From positions 1 to 15,764 of the forward strand of contig RXOD01005125.1 of NCBI GenBank assembly GCA_005223375.1: DNA of 15,764 bases, read 5' to 3'. The stretch comes from Amoebophrya sp. AT5.2 (Eukaryota; Sar; Dinophyceae; Syndiniales; Amoebophryaceae). Below, one piece after another: positions 8,422-15,605 of the stretch; position 1 is the stretch's first letter; every line of letters begins with the position of its first letter. Position numbers and translations under genes: made by a program. The notes beneath the pieces are model-generated. The model worked only from the letters and a program-made list of their open reading frames with translations, had not been told where the DNA came from and searched no databases.

Positions 8422-9290
8422 TCACTGATCACCTGGTCTCGACATACGCTGGCGTTTCACCTTCTTGCTGGCCTCGGACACAAGGTGAAGCGTCGTGACC
8501 ATGTTGATACCAAAATAACTGCCGTACCGCAAGCGCCCGTGCACAATGATGCGTGTGGGATCGGACGATATCGAGGTGATCTGTTTTGTCAATTGTATTG
8601 CTTTGTACTTCGTTCGTTCTTTCGATTACACAACTTCCTTGCTCTTTTTGTTCGTGTTCCGGAGGCGGGGGCGGACAAGCTAGGACGGAGATTGAGATGC
8701 ACCAGCGAGAAGTCGATGTCGACATACGCGGGAGTACTACCTACAGAAGGGGAAGACCAAGCCAAGCCAAGCCCAAGTAGTACCTCAAACTTCGTTTCCG
8801 CTGTTCCCAGGCTGAGGGCCTTCGCTGCTAGTCGCAAGGCGTTCCAGTGCGCGCTTATCTTCGGCAATCCCTTCAAGCGCACGAACGGGGCTTCGTAGAC
8901 CGCGTTCTCGTCGTAATATTTGCTCATCCAGCCATCTGCGATCTCAAAATCGCTTTGGTAGATTTTGAAGAACGCTTGTCCGGAAGAGTTAGAGGGAGCA
9001 GGAGGTGGTGCTGATGATCCCGCCGGTGCTGGAGCGGAGGAGGAAGAAGACGGAACTGCTACCATTCGTCCCGCTCCGCCACCGCTCCCAGTCGGATTGG
9101 ACTTGATCCTCCGCGAGCGAGACGTTGTAGTACCATTCGCTTCTAGTTTTGTGGTCGACGAGGAGGTGGTCTGTCGGCGCTCGCTATGGTCGCCGCGCCG
9201 CTCGCTGCTCTGGTTGGGTGCAGGAGAGGATGTGCCCGCCCCTGCGGCCGTTAGCGGGGTTGTCTCCACGCGGCCGCTCCCAGATAGCAT
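8422..9290 (-). CDS. NTF2-like (SnoaL/DUF2358-type) fold protein, spliced
   Basis: The start is ATG 9290; codons further upstream in the frame lack ATG. The first hundred or so residues are Ser/Thr/Pro/Gly-rich and probably disordered. From about residue 105 the sequence has the NTF2-like cone-fold signature: an amphipathic helix (DFEIADGWMSKYYDENAVYE), then APFVRLKGLPKISAHW, matching the family's 'D..v.yedP....G...' pattern, then a strand TKFEV. The second half of the sheet appears only after splicing: VDIDFSL, then exon 8580-8422 (TSISSDPTRIIVHGRLRYGS, then FGINMVTTLHLV), ending at TGA 8424-8422. The unspliced frame instead hits a stop after about 20 unlike codons. In this superfamily the fold binds small ligands, catalyses isomerisation, or mediates protein contacts. 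No catalytic residues can be assigned, so substrate and role are unknown. A conserved protist protein with an added disordered N-terminus is likely. Confidence 0.6.
8581..8702 (-). other. Predicted 122-nt GT-AG intron
   Basis: On the minus strand the donor is GTGCATC (after CTG) and the acceptor is CAAAACAG. Removing it joins VDIDFSL to ITSISSD in phase 0 and restores consecutive beta strands of the NTF2-like fold. The retained reading contains a stop and loses the domain. The exact donor is inferred from fold continuity. Confidence 0.5.
8724..8783 (-). mobile_element. 60-nt insert with terminal-type inverted repeats (possible introner)
   Basis: It starts GTACTAC at 8783 on the minus strand and has the inverted copy GTAGTAC at 8740-8734. 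Between these lie a TTGGC/CTTGG repeat and a pyrimidine tract ending TGTAG at 8741. It interrupts the NTF2-like domain in frame: excising 60 nt gives KFE joined to VDIDFSL, while a strict GT-AG reading (43 nt, flanked by AGGTA direct repeats) shifts the frame. Introner-like elements with inverted repeats and non-canonical ends are described in some dinoflagellate relatives; membership is inference. Confidence 0.35.
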
Positions 9291-9348
9291 ATTTAGTGTC
9301 GTATCGATCCTTCCGACCAGTGTCGAATGCTCGTAGCGATGCACCAAA

Positions 9349-9363
9349 CTTAAAAATTTTTCG
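9349..9363 (-). promoter_or_regulatory. T-run plus AAG acceptor-like site upstream of the NTF2-like gene
   Basis: The minus strand reads five A, five T, then AAG, ending 59 nt before the ATG at 9290. Position and composition resemble the sites before the two large genes, so it may be a cis or spliced-leader acceptor. Confidence 0.25.
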
Positions 9364-10356
9364 TAAACTACAAGGTAAGTCCAGTTTCAAGTTCAACACC
9401 ATCCATCCAGCACAGAAGCATTGCGAGAGTGAATAACCAACGAAAGAATCCGAGGCCCAGGAGGTCGCCGCTCGGACTCGCCTCGCTCTCTATGGTGGCC
9501 TACTGCAGCTGAACTAAACTCATTGAACGGAGTGCAGACCACCACGCTACAGGCAGTTTCTACCTTTCTCGCTAAACTCCTTGAGGTTCTTCTTGACTTC
9601 TTTGTTTTTTGGGTCCACCTCTAGGGAATCGTTCTCTGGTCGTGTTTTTCTCTTTGTCTAGGTCTACAGTACACCAACAAACTTGATCACGACCTGGGAA
9701 GAAGCATTACTCCAGAAGCACACGAGCATGGGGCAAAAATGCCAGTGAATTACATCAAACCAATGCATGCAAGCACTGCTCCTCGATCGATTTCTTTGAA
9801 ACGCTTCCACTTGTTCAACAACATTCACATTTTAGTCTTGGTGCGTTTTCTGTTTACGTTTTGCCATCGGCAGTTGGCGTTCAGATGTCTTGACAAGAAG
9901 TGTAGTTTGTGCAGTAGAAGGTGCAAAGGCAGAAAGTCAAAAACTCTTCGTCTGCGTCGAAATTATATGCGCCGCCACCGCCAGCAGAAAAGCTTCCGTC
10001 CCTCATCGATGATTTTATTGAATGAAAGAATATGCATTTTTGTTTTTCGTCTTTGTAGTTTGTTGTCGGTCGTGCCAGCGATTGATGCCGGACGCCTACA
10101 ATGTAACGCGACTCCCATCGCCATCCCCAACTACTTTTCCGAATCAATCTCGTGTTCTTTTTTTTTTGCTTACTTGTTTGTTGAAACGCAAGACGCCTAC
10201 ATGCTCATGATTCTGAGGACGAGCTAGAAGTGGTAGTGCTGAAAAGGTGTACGCCTCCTGTGATGCTGATGGTCCGACCGAGAACAACTTTCTGCAGCTA
10301 TCTCAGCAGTGCTGCTGATGTTCATACATCTCGCTCGTGCTGCGCCTGTGGCTGCG

Positions 10357-10376
10357 TCTAGTACCTGAGTACTAGA
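10357..10376. repeat. Perfect inverted repeat, 8-bp arms and 4-nt loop
   Basis: TCTAGTAC, CTGA, GTACTAGA, lying in gene-poor sequence. The arms share a GTAC core with the inverted repeats near 7130, 8734/8783 and 10843. Confidence 0.75.
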
Positions 10377-10650
10377 ACGAAAACGTACTTGGGCATACGC
10401 ATGACGACCAAGATCAGCACCGACCTTAAGGGATAAGTACATTCATTCATTTATTTGTAGATAGGAGAGAGAGAAAGACGCCGCCGGATGGTCCCCCCGG
10501 GTAGCCACGGCGTTGGACGTCGAGTGTCTTCACAGCAGGCGCTAGGCGTTCGTGATGAAACAAGAACGTCCACGTCGCTTGCTGCTCCTGCTGTCCGTTT
10601 TTATCAACTACCCGCACCGTGAAATGGCTCTACTGCGTCTCCGACGCTAA

Positions 10651-10658
10651 TATAAAAG
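10651..10658 (+). promoter_or_regulatory. TATA-like box
   Basis: TATAAAAG lies 63 nt upstream of the plus-strand ATG at 10721. It is a textbook eukaryotic core-promoter match, but a single 8-mer in AT-rich sequence is weak, and dinoflagellates are reported to rely little on TATA. Confidence 0.25.
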
Positions 10659-10720
10659 TTGCTTTTTGGCGCGTCAGAAGCTTATCTTCATTGATAATTG
10701 ATAATCATAATTTGTTGAAG

Positions 10721-10966
10721 ATGCTTGGCGCTGGCCCTGCGGCTGCTACTGTTTCTGTTCAGTCAGGTGGATCCCGGCCAAGTGAGAATGATTATCGACG
10801 CTTACGACAGGCCACCTCAGTTCGTACTTTACATGATAGGTTGTACAAGAACAGCTTGTACGTTGTAGTTGTAGCTGATGCAGTAATATTTAAGTCCGGC
10901 GGTGCTTCTTCTCTTTTCTTGTGGGTGACGGAGGCTACAAAGCGCAATCCCTATCCCTTAAGTTAA
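10721..10966 (+). CDS. Small hypothetical ORF, weak
   Basis: From ATG 10721, 81 codons stay open to a TAA ending at 10966. The first half (MLGAGPAAATVSVQSGGSRP, then SENDYRRLRQATSVRTLHDR) has a composition like the confident genes. The second half is Val-rich and spans the inverted repeat at 10843-10861, so it may be intron or untranslated. It is the only plus-strand candidate in the middle of the window and converges on the large gene ending at 11079. No family is recognised. Confidence 0.28.
   Translation: MLGAGPAAATVSVQSGGSRPSENDYRRLRQATSVRTLHDRLYKNSLYVVVVADAVIFKSGGASSLFLWVTEATKRNPYPLS
10843..10861. repeat. Perfect inverted repeat, 7-bp arms and 5-nt loop
   Basis: GTACAAG, AACAG, CTTGTAC. 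It is preceded by GTT so that it begins GTTGTACA, the same eight bases as the left arm at 7130. It falls inside the weak plus-strand ORF. Confidence 0.75.
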
Positions 10967-10993
10967 TGTTAAGTTTAGAACTTTTTTACTTAC

Positions 10994-11069
10994 GTTGTGC
11001 ATGTTGTGCATGCGAGCCCGGGCCTGCATGCAAGCCCACTCTTGCATCGCATCGAATGATCCGATGCAA
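10994..11069. repeat. Cluster of direct and inverted repeats between convergent ends
   Basis: In order: two tandem GTTGTGCAT units (10994-11011); a 26-bp near-palindrome (11007-11032) with GCATGC at both ends, GCCCGGGC at its centre and only two mismatched pairs; then TTGCATCG (11042-11049) and its inverse CGATGCAA (11062-11069) around a 12-nt loop. The last stem begins 10 nt past the stop of the minus-strand gene ending at 11079. Candidate 3'-end or bidirectional terminator structure. Confidence 0.7.
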
Positions 11070-11078
11070 CTTCCTTTA

Positions 11079-14000
11079 TCAGGGACCAGCGTGGAACTTC
11101 AAGAACGGTCCATTCCGGGGGATCGAGGCTGATCCACCGGACCCGATCCGATCCACCGGACGCGCCGCAGCGGGTGTATCCACCGTGGCGGAATGCAGGT
11201 TCTTCCTATTGAATCGGTTCTTCTTGTTCTTGCAGCTATTATCTTTTGGTTTGACCTTGATCCTGTCCTCCATTGGAGGCGCAGCACATTCTGCCTTTTC
11301 ACCTGGACCGAGTGACCTTTCACCCACTTCGCCATCTTCACGCGGCTCACCCCCTCTCGTCGAGCGATCCTTCACCTTCACCTCCTGGTACGCCGGAGGT
11401 TGTTCCCGAAGTAGAAGTTCTGCTTCCGTCGGCTCGTCCGCAGTTGGGGTCTTGCTCTGAGCGGGGAAAGCTACATCAGGCGAGGCCGCCGATCCGGAGG
11501 CCGACGCGGAGCCGGTTTCGCTCGGGTCACCATCCAAAGTTTCCACTACGTAATCACGGTCGTCAAGTAATTTCTCGCGCTTGCCTGAGTGCTTGGTGGT
11601 CCACGGGGCCCGCGTGAAAAATTTTTCGGTGGGCGGACGCCACGCGCGCGAAACAACTTCGTCCTCACGTCCTCGACCAGTTCTTTGCATGCTCGTAGTT
11701 TTCAACTTCATCATTTCATGCTGCTGCGACATCGGAAGATCGTTATAGCCTTCTGCGCCGCTGCTGTAGCTGTCGCTCCCTTCGTCTCGAGAACTCTCAT
11801 CGTTCTCCTCGATCTTGCCCAAGAGGACGCTGCCGGCGGAAGTGCTGCGCTTCGAAAGGAGTGATTGCAAGGACAGCGAAGCTTCGCTGCCCCGCTGAAG
11901 ACTGCCGTCCCCCGGACGTGCCTTTCCCCCGGGCCACGCGCTGGATGATTTGGTTTTCATCGTGGACATCTTCAAGCCGCCTCCAGCTGCACCGCTGGGC
12001 ACATGGAAGTACTCGTGCACGAGCGTGTCGTATTTTCCGTCCTCATCGCCGCGGTCCCCCTCGTCGCCCTCGACCGCAGCTAGGGGAACAAGCGGGCGCT
12101 GTAGTCCTGTCAAGACCTGGCGCGGCTCCATGTTCGTTGCCGGCATCCATCTCGAGTCTCCTCCATCGATAAATGCTCCCGGCCCTGGGCCCCCGCCAGA
12201 CGTCAACGCCCTCGTCGCTCCGGGCGCTCTGGGAAACGCGCGCCCCGGAGTCACCGGCGCAGGTGCTGGCTCTCCTCCCAAGGAGGAAGGCCCTGCGACT
12301 ACGGGATCTTCATCTTCTTCAGGCGTCCGGGGGCGCGAGGACGAGGACACAGCAGGTGGCTCTCCGTCGGCCGCCGGCCCGCCACATTCCACCGTCGGAA
12401 ACATCGCCCGCCATGACGTTCCGATCATCGAGCGCAGGTGCAAGAACTCATCCCGACTCAGGTGTTCCTCCAGTTCTTGTGACGACTTACAAACATCTGC
12501 CCGCAGCTCGTTCCACTGTTTCTCGTTTGCGGCCTCCGTCCCCTGCCCCAGAAGCTCCTGGTAGCGCCAGGTGAGAAGACTCAGGTTGTTATAGTACGTA
12601 GCGAGCAATGAATCCACGTCCGCGCCGCCATAGGGGTTCGCACCATGTCGCGGAGGTGCGGAGAGCGATTCTTGTCGAGCGGCCGCAGGAGTTGACTCTG
12701 CAGCAGCAAGTTGCTCCGCCAGAGCAATTGTTGCAGAGGTGCACGCTGGCCGCGATGCGGACCACGTCAGCGTGGCGGGATCGCAAATCCAAATTTGATT
12801 GTGGCACAAAGAACAAGCAGGATGATATGGATGGCCTTGCACGAATTGGTAGGGGTACGCGGAACCCCCGACACTCGTCGGCATCTCGGCGTAGAACGGA
12901 ACCGCAGGGGCAGCAGCAACAACAGGAGGTGGACCGCTGTGGTGCTGGGTCGACTGCTGCTGGGGAAGAAACGGGGGTGCAGACGACACCGTGGGCACCG
13001 GGGCGCGGGACAGCTGCAGCATGTTCTGGGGGCCAGGCTCAGAACTGATCGAGGGACCGGGCGTGTTGAGCTCCTGCTGCATCGCAGTGACACCACCTCC
13101 AGAATGCGGCTCCGCCACCCAGGACGAACGGTTTGCGCTGTCGCCCTCGAGCAGCAGTTTGTCCAGCAGGAAGCGTTTATCCAGGTTCTGGTACTGCGGG
13201 CTGTGCTTCAGGCTCCGTCCCCCCTCCTTTTCCCCCAGCGACTTGATTTGCAGAACCTCTCTCGCCGCGGCGCGACCCATCTCCGTGCTCCAGTCGCATT
13301 CCAGCGGCTTCGGAAGCGTCCGCTTCAGCACGCTGTGAAAATTGTCGACGTCGAAGTCCTCCTCCTCCGCGTCAGCCTGGTGCGACGCCGCGCCGGGCCT
13401 GATGATGGCGCCGCCGGTCTTGATGCTTCGAAGCGGCCCGGTGGGAGAAAATCTGGTCTGGTCCTCTTGTGTTGGGTCGTGTCCATCTCCCGAGCCGCGA
13501 CCCCCTCCTCCCCCTCCGCTCCGGCCTGCGACATTATTCCGGAACGCAAGCGCGAGCTCTAGATTTAGAGCTTCGCGCTGCAGCGGCAACACGCGGTCGC
13601 TGGGCGAGTGGTGCAGGCGGGCACCCAGCGTCTTATGCAGGCTTAGCAGAGAAGCGATGTCCCGCGCGGTATTCCTTGTGCTGCTGGTCGTGGACGCGAA
13701 GGTCGACGGCCCGGTCGTGGAAGTGGTGCCAGTCTTGGTCGAGCTCCGCAACGTCCCTGTGTTCGAGGACGAGTACGTGGTCGTCACGGCTGCAGGGGGT
13801 GCGGCACCGAACATTGGACGAGCTCCGTGTTGATTGTTGTAGTTCGGCTGCGAAACTCCAGGCGACTGCTCTGGTTCCATCTCTGGTGGTGCTGGAGGAA
13901 CAATATGATCTATATCATGAGTTGTTCTTGCGGAGACATTCGTATGCGACGGGCCGTGGGTCCGATGAACATCATCTTGTTGATCTTGCGCACTACCAAC

Positions 14001-14387
14001 TGCAAGAGCTGTCCCTGGCACAGCAGCGACGGGGGCGGCGGTGGACCGGTGTGCAGCGCCGGGCGACTCGTACTTCTTGTCCTTTCGTGTTCTGCCCCCA
14101 CGACCGAATCGGACCTTGGTCCTACTGCCACTTGTACTTTTCGCGGATGCGTCGAATGGGAAGGATTCCGCTCCGGGGCTGATTTCACGTTCGAAAGTAT
14201 CTACTGCCCGAGCGTTGATGTCCTGCTCCTGGTCCATGCTCATGTTGTTTGCGGGCTGCGCGGCGGATACCGTAGCGCGGGAGAATTGGCTGGTCGATGC
14301 AAACACATCGCCGAGCGACTGCAACAGCAACAGACGAAGAGGACCGCCGAAGCCGGTCGGAGGAATTCTCCATTGTAGGTCCGACAT
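11079..14387 (-). CDS. Large, mostly disordered hypothetical protein (1,102 aa)
   Basis: A single uninterrupted minus frame from ATG 14387 (MSDLQWRIPPTGFGGPLRLL) to TGA at 11081-11079. The Ser/Thr/Gly/Pro-rich background implies disorder, with ordered islands: a helical stretch after a Thr-rich run (about 250-300) followed by a Gly/Arg RGG-like patch; an acidic-to-helical block FHSVLKRTLPKPLECDWSTE onward (about 345-430); a Cys/His cluster HPYHPACSLCHNQIWIC (about 520-535) that could bind one metal; a helical domain rich in Leu/Tyr/Trp, SLLATYYNNLSLLTWRYQEL to SWRAMFPTVE (about 590-670), the best candidate for a conserved fold; and a Lys/Arg/Asn-rich C-terminal tail (NSCKNKKNRFNRKN). The first 40 residues include RLLLLQSLGDVF, too short and late for a clear signal peptide. 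I recognise no family; a scaffold or regulatory nuclear/cytoplasmic protein is speculation. Confidence 0.8.
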   Translation of the reverse strand: MSDLQWRIPPTGFGGPLRLLLLQSLGDVFASTSQFSRATVSAAQPANNMSMDQEQDINARAVDTFEREISPGAESFPFDASAKSTSGSRTKVRFGRGGRTRKDKKYESPGAAHRSTAAPVAAVPGTALAVGSAQDQQDDVHRTHGPSHTNVSARTTHDIDHIVPPAPPEMEPEQSPGVSQPNYNNQHGARPMFGAAPPAAVTTTYSSSNTGTLRSSTKTGTTSTTGPSTFASTTSSTRNTARDIASLLSLHKTLGARLHHSPSDRVLPLQREALNLELALAFRNNVAGRSGGGGGGRGSGDGHDPTQEDQTRFSPTGPLRSIKTGGAIIRPGAASHQADAEEEDFDVDNFHSVLKRTLPKPLECDWSTEMGRAAAREVLQIKSLGEKEGGRSLKHSPQYQNLDKRFLLDKLLLEGDSANRSSWVAEPHSGGGVTAMQQELNTPGPSISSEPGPQNMLQLSRAPVPTVSSAPPFLPQQQSTQHHSGPPPVVAAAPAVPFYAEMPTSVGGSAYPYQFVQGHPYHPACSLCHNQIWICDPATLTWSASRPACTSATIALAEQLAAAESTPAAARQESLSAPPRHGANPYGGADVDSLLATYYNNLSLLTWRYQELLGQGTEAANEKQWNELRADVCKSSQELEEHLSRDEFLHLRSMIGTSWRAMFPTVECGGPAADGEPPAVSSSSRPRTPEEDEDPVVAGPSSLGGEPAPAPVTPGRAFPRAPGATRALTSGGGPGPGAFIDGGDSRWMPATNMEPRQVLTGLQRPLVPLAAVEGDEGDRGDEDGKYDTLVHEYFHVPSGAAGGGLKMSTMKTKSSSAWPGGKARPGDGSLQRGSEASLSLQSLLSKRSTSAGSVLLGKIEENDESSRDEGSDSYSSGAEGYNDLPMSQQHEMMKLKTTSMQRTGRGREDEVVSRAWRPPTEKFFTRAPWTTKHSGKREKLLDDRDYVVETLDGDPSETGSASASGSAASPDVAFPAQSKTPTADEPTEAELLLREQPPAYQEVKVKDRSTRGGEPREDGEVGERSLGPGEKAECAAPPMEDRIKVKPKDNSCKNKKNRFNRKNLHSATVDTPAAARPVDRIGSGGSASIPRNGPFLKFHAGP

Positions 14388-14446
14388 GATTCTTACAGTG
14401 CCGAGTGTGGTAAAGTAAGTTGATGGTCGTGTTCCTTCGAAGAAAC

Positions 14447-14454
14447 CTAAAAAA
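14447..14454 (-). promoter_or_regulatory. T-run/AG acceptor-like site before the 1,102-aa gene
   Basis: The minus strand reads CCCG, six T, then AG, ending 60 nt upstream of the ATG at 14387. The spacing matches the site before the NTF2-like gene. Candidate cis or trans splice acceptor. Confidence 0.35.
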
Positions 14455-14574
14455 CGGGATCGATCTCAAGGTCAAGCAGCCCTGACTTGTGCGGACGAAC
14501 CACGTGGGAGTGTGACGAGTGTATGTGAGAGCAGTATGTATAAGCGATTCTACCTAGTAGTGAACCACGTTGAT

Positions 14575-14585
14575 CTAAAAAAAAA
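14575..14585 (-). promoter_or_regulatory. Second T-run/AG acceptor-like site
   Basis: The minus strand reads nine T followed by AG, 188 nt upstream of the ATG at 14387. If used, the leader of the 1,102-aa gene would have two alternative acceptors, or an exon between this site and the one at 14447. Confidence 0.3.
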
Positions 14586-14913
14586 TAAACCACCGGTGTC
14601 CTAGTCCTTCGGTTTCGGCCTGTGGACGTGTTCGACATTGCTGTGACACCTCGCAGCGTGAAAAAACTGAAAGAAACAGAAGAACGATTGCGTTGATCCA
14701 TGTAGTGGTAGTGGAGAGTGGTTTTGTCTTTTTGTCCTTCTGTTGATCCGACTTGTGGCGCTGGCGCGTTTCTCTTTTACTTTCAATCTGGCAAAAATTA
14801 CTACTGCGACGGTATTGGGCTCCTGACTATGACAAGTAATATTTCTGCCTTTGGTTTCACGAGCGAACTGGGCATTCAAAAGAATACAGCAACTACAGCA
14901 CCAGAACGAACAG

Positions 14914-14952
14914 GGCGAAAATCGTTTACATTCATTATTTGAAGAAGACGTC
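14914..14952. repeat. Dispersed repeat, copy A
   Basis: GGCGAAAATCG, then TTTACATTCATTATTTGAAG, then AAGACGTC. It matches 15122-15157 almost base for base apart from small indels. The TCAA microsatellite follows directly at its right end. Confidence 0.75.
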
Positions 14953-14969
14953 AATCAATCAATCAATCA
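14951..14969. repeat. TCAA microsatellite
   Basis: Just under five consecutive TCAA units on the plus strand, abutting repeat copy A. No coding role visible. Confidence 0.8.
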
Positions 14970-15092
14970 GTGCGTAAGGACCACTGGCGCGAGGAAAGCC
15001 CGCACCTTTTGATCCGTCCGCGTGAAGCCTTGCAGGAGTGCCCCAAGGCAGTGCTGGTACCCGACCCACAAGGGTGCTCACCTAGATACAAG

Positions 15093-15166
15093 TTGAAGAA
15101 GACGTCGAACTCGAGGAACACGGCGAAAATTTTTTACATTCATTATTTGAAGACGTCGAACTCGAG
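15093..15166. repeat. Dispersed repeat, copy B, bracketed by direct repeats
   Basis: TTGAAGAAGACGTCGAACTC (15093 onward) recurs as TTGAAGACGTCGAACTCGAG (15147-15166). Between them lies the copy of repeat A (15122 onward). The arrangement, a shared core flanked by roughly 20-bp direct repeats, resembles a target-site-like duplication or a tandem duplication. It has no recognisable transposase. Confidence 0.7.
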
Positions 15167-15605
15167 CGGTGCCTTCCTTTAAAAACAGAAAACGCGGCCT
15201 GGGCATCAACAGGCCAGCTGCGGCTCCGCACCATCTTTTCATGAATGACATGGACATGTGTCCGCATGATGATCTTCGTCGTCTCGTACTCGTCCCACGC
15301 ATCTTTAAATAGAATCAATGTCACAACACGTCAGATGATGTCCTTTCATGTACAACTCTATCCTAAGGCTCACCTTCGTGTGTCCCCGCGTCGGAGTACG
15401 TACAACGTCAACGTCAACAGACAAAAGTGAATTCTTGCCAATATTAAATAGAGTCGCGGCGGAAAGGCCTTTCCTTTTCGTGGACATTCTTCCGTACTTG
15501 TGTTCGTTCTACCCTACGGCGCTTTCATCTTTTTTGCCCCTATGTATCACGCGCAGATGCTGGGCGTCTCCCCGGAACGAGAGCGACCCCATCCAACATG
15601 CGAAA

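Larger units (their letters stand above)
9364..10720. other. Long interval without a confident gene
   Basis: A plus-strand ATG frame at 9739-10227 (162 codons) is Arg/Phe/Leu-rich with no domain-like blocks. A minus frame at 9881-10147 contains DGSFSAGGGGAYNFDADEEF, which could be an isolated exon, but it is not joined to anything. The composition is less GC-rich than the large genes, with T-runs and simple repeats such as CATTCATTCATTTATTTG near 10440. A plus-strand GTAAGT at 9375 follows AAG and resembles a donor, but it serves no visible gene. Confidence 0.45.
14586..15605. other. Interval without a confident gene
   Basis: Apart from the repeats, there are only short frames. Two adjacent minus frames could be exons of one small gene: ATG 15487 (MSTKRKGLSAATLFNIGKNS) to 15305, and 15324-15082 (with DAWDEYETTKIIMRTHVHVI). 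A donor-like GTACGT and an acceptor-like TTTAAAG lie between them, but the joined frame is ambiguous. The second frame runs into repeat copy B, which argues against a conserved protein there. Confidence 0.4.

Noticed and set aside
9739..10227. A 162-codon plus-strand frame in the gene-poor interval
   Set aside because: Arg/Phe/Cys-scattered composition with no domain-like segment, splice signals or neighbours; the length is compatible with chance.
12580..12620. A YNNLSLL sequence resembling an eIF4E-binding motif (YxxxxL plus hydrophobic) in the 1,102-aa protein
   Set aside because: The motif is short and sits inside a Leu-rich helix, so a chance match is likely; nothing else points to translation control.
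12711..13562. A 283-codon plus-strand frame
   Set aside because: Entirely antisense to the 1,102-codon frame and Arg-rich, typical of a shadow reading.
15196..15215. GGCCTG/CAGGCC inverted repeat with an 8-nt loop
   Set aside because: Six-base arms at this spacing are expected by chance in a window this size, and it has no positional relation to a gene end.
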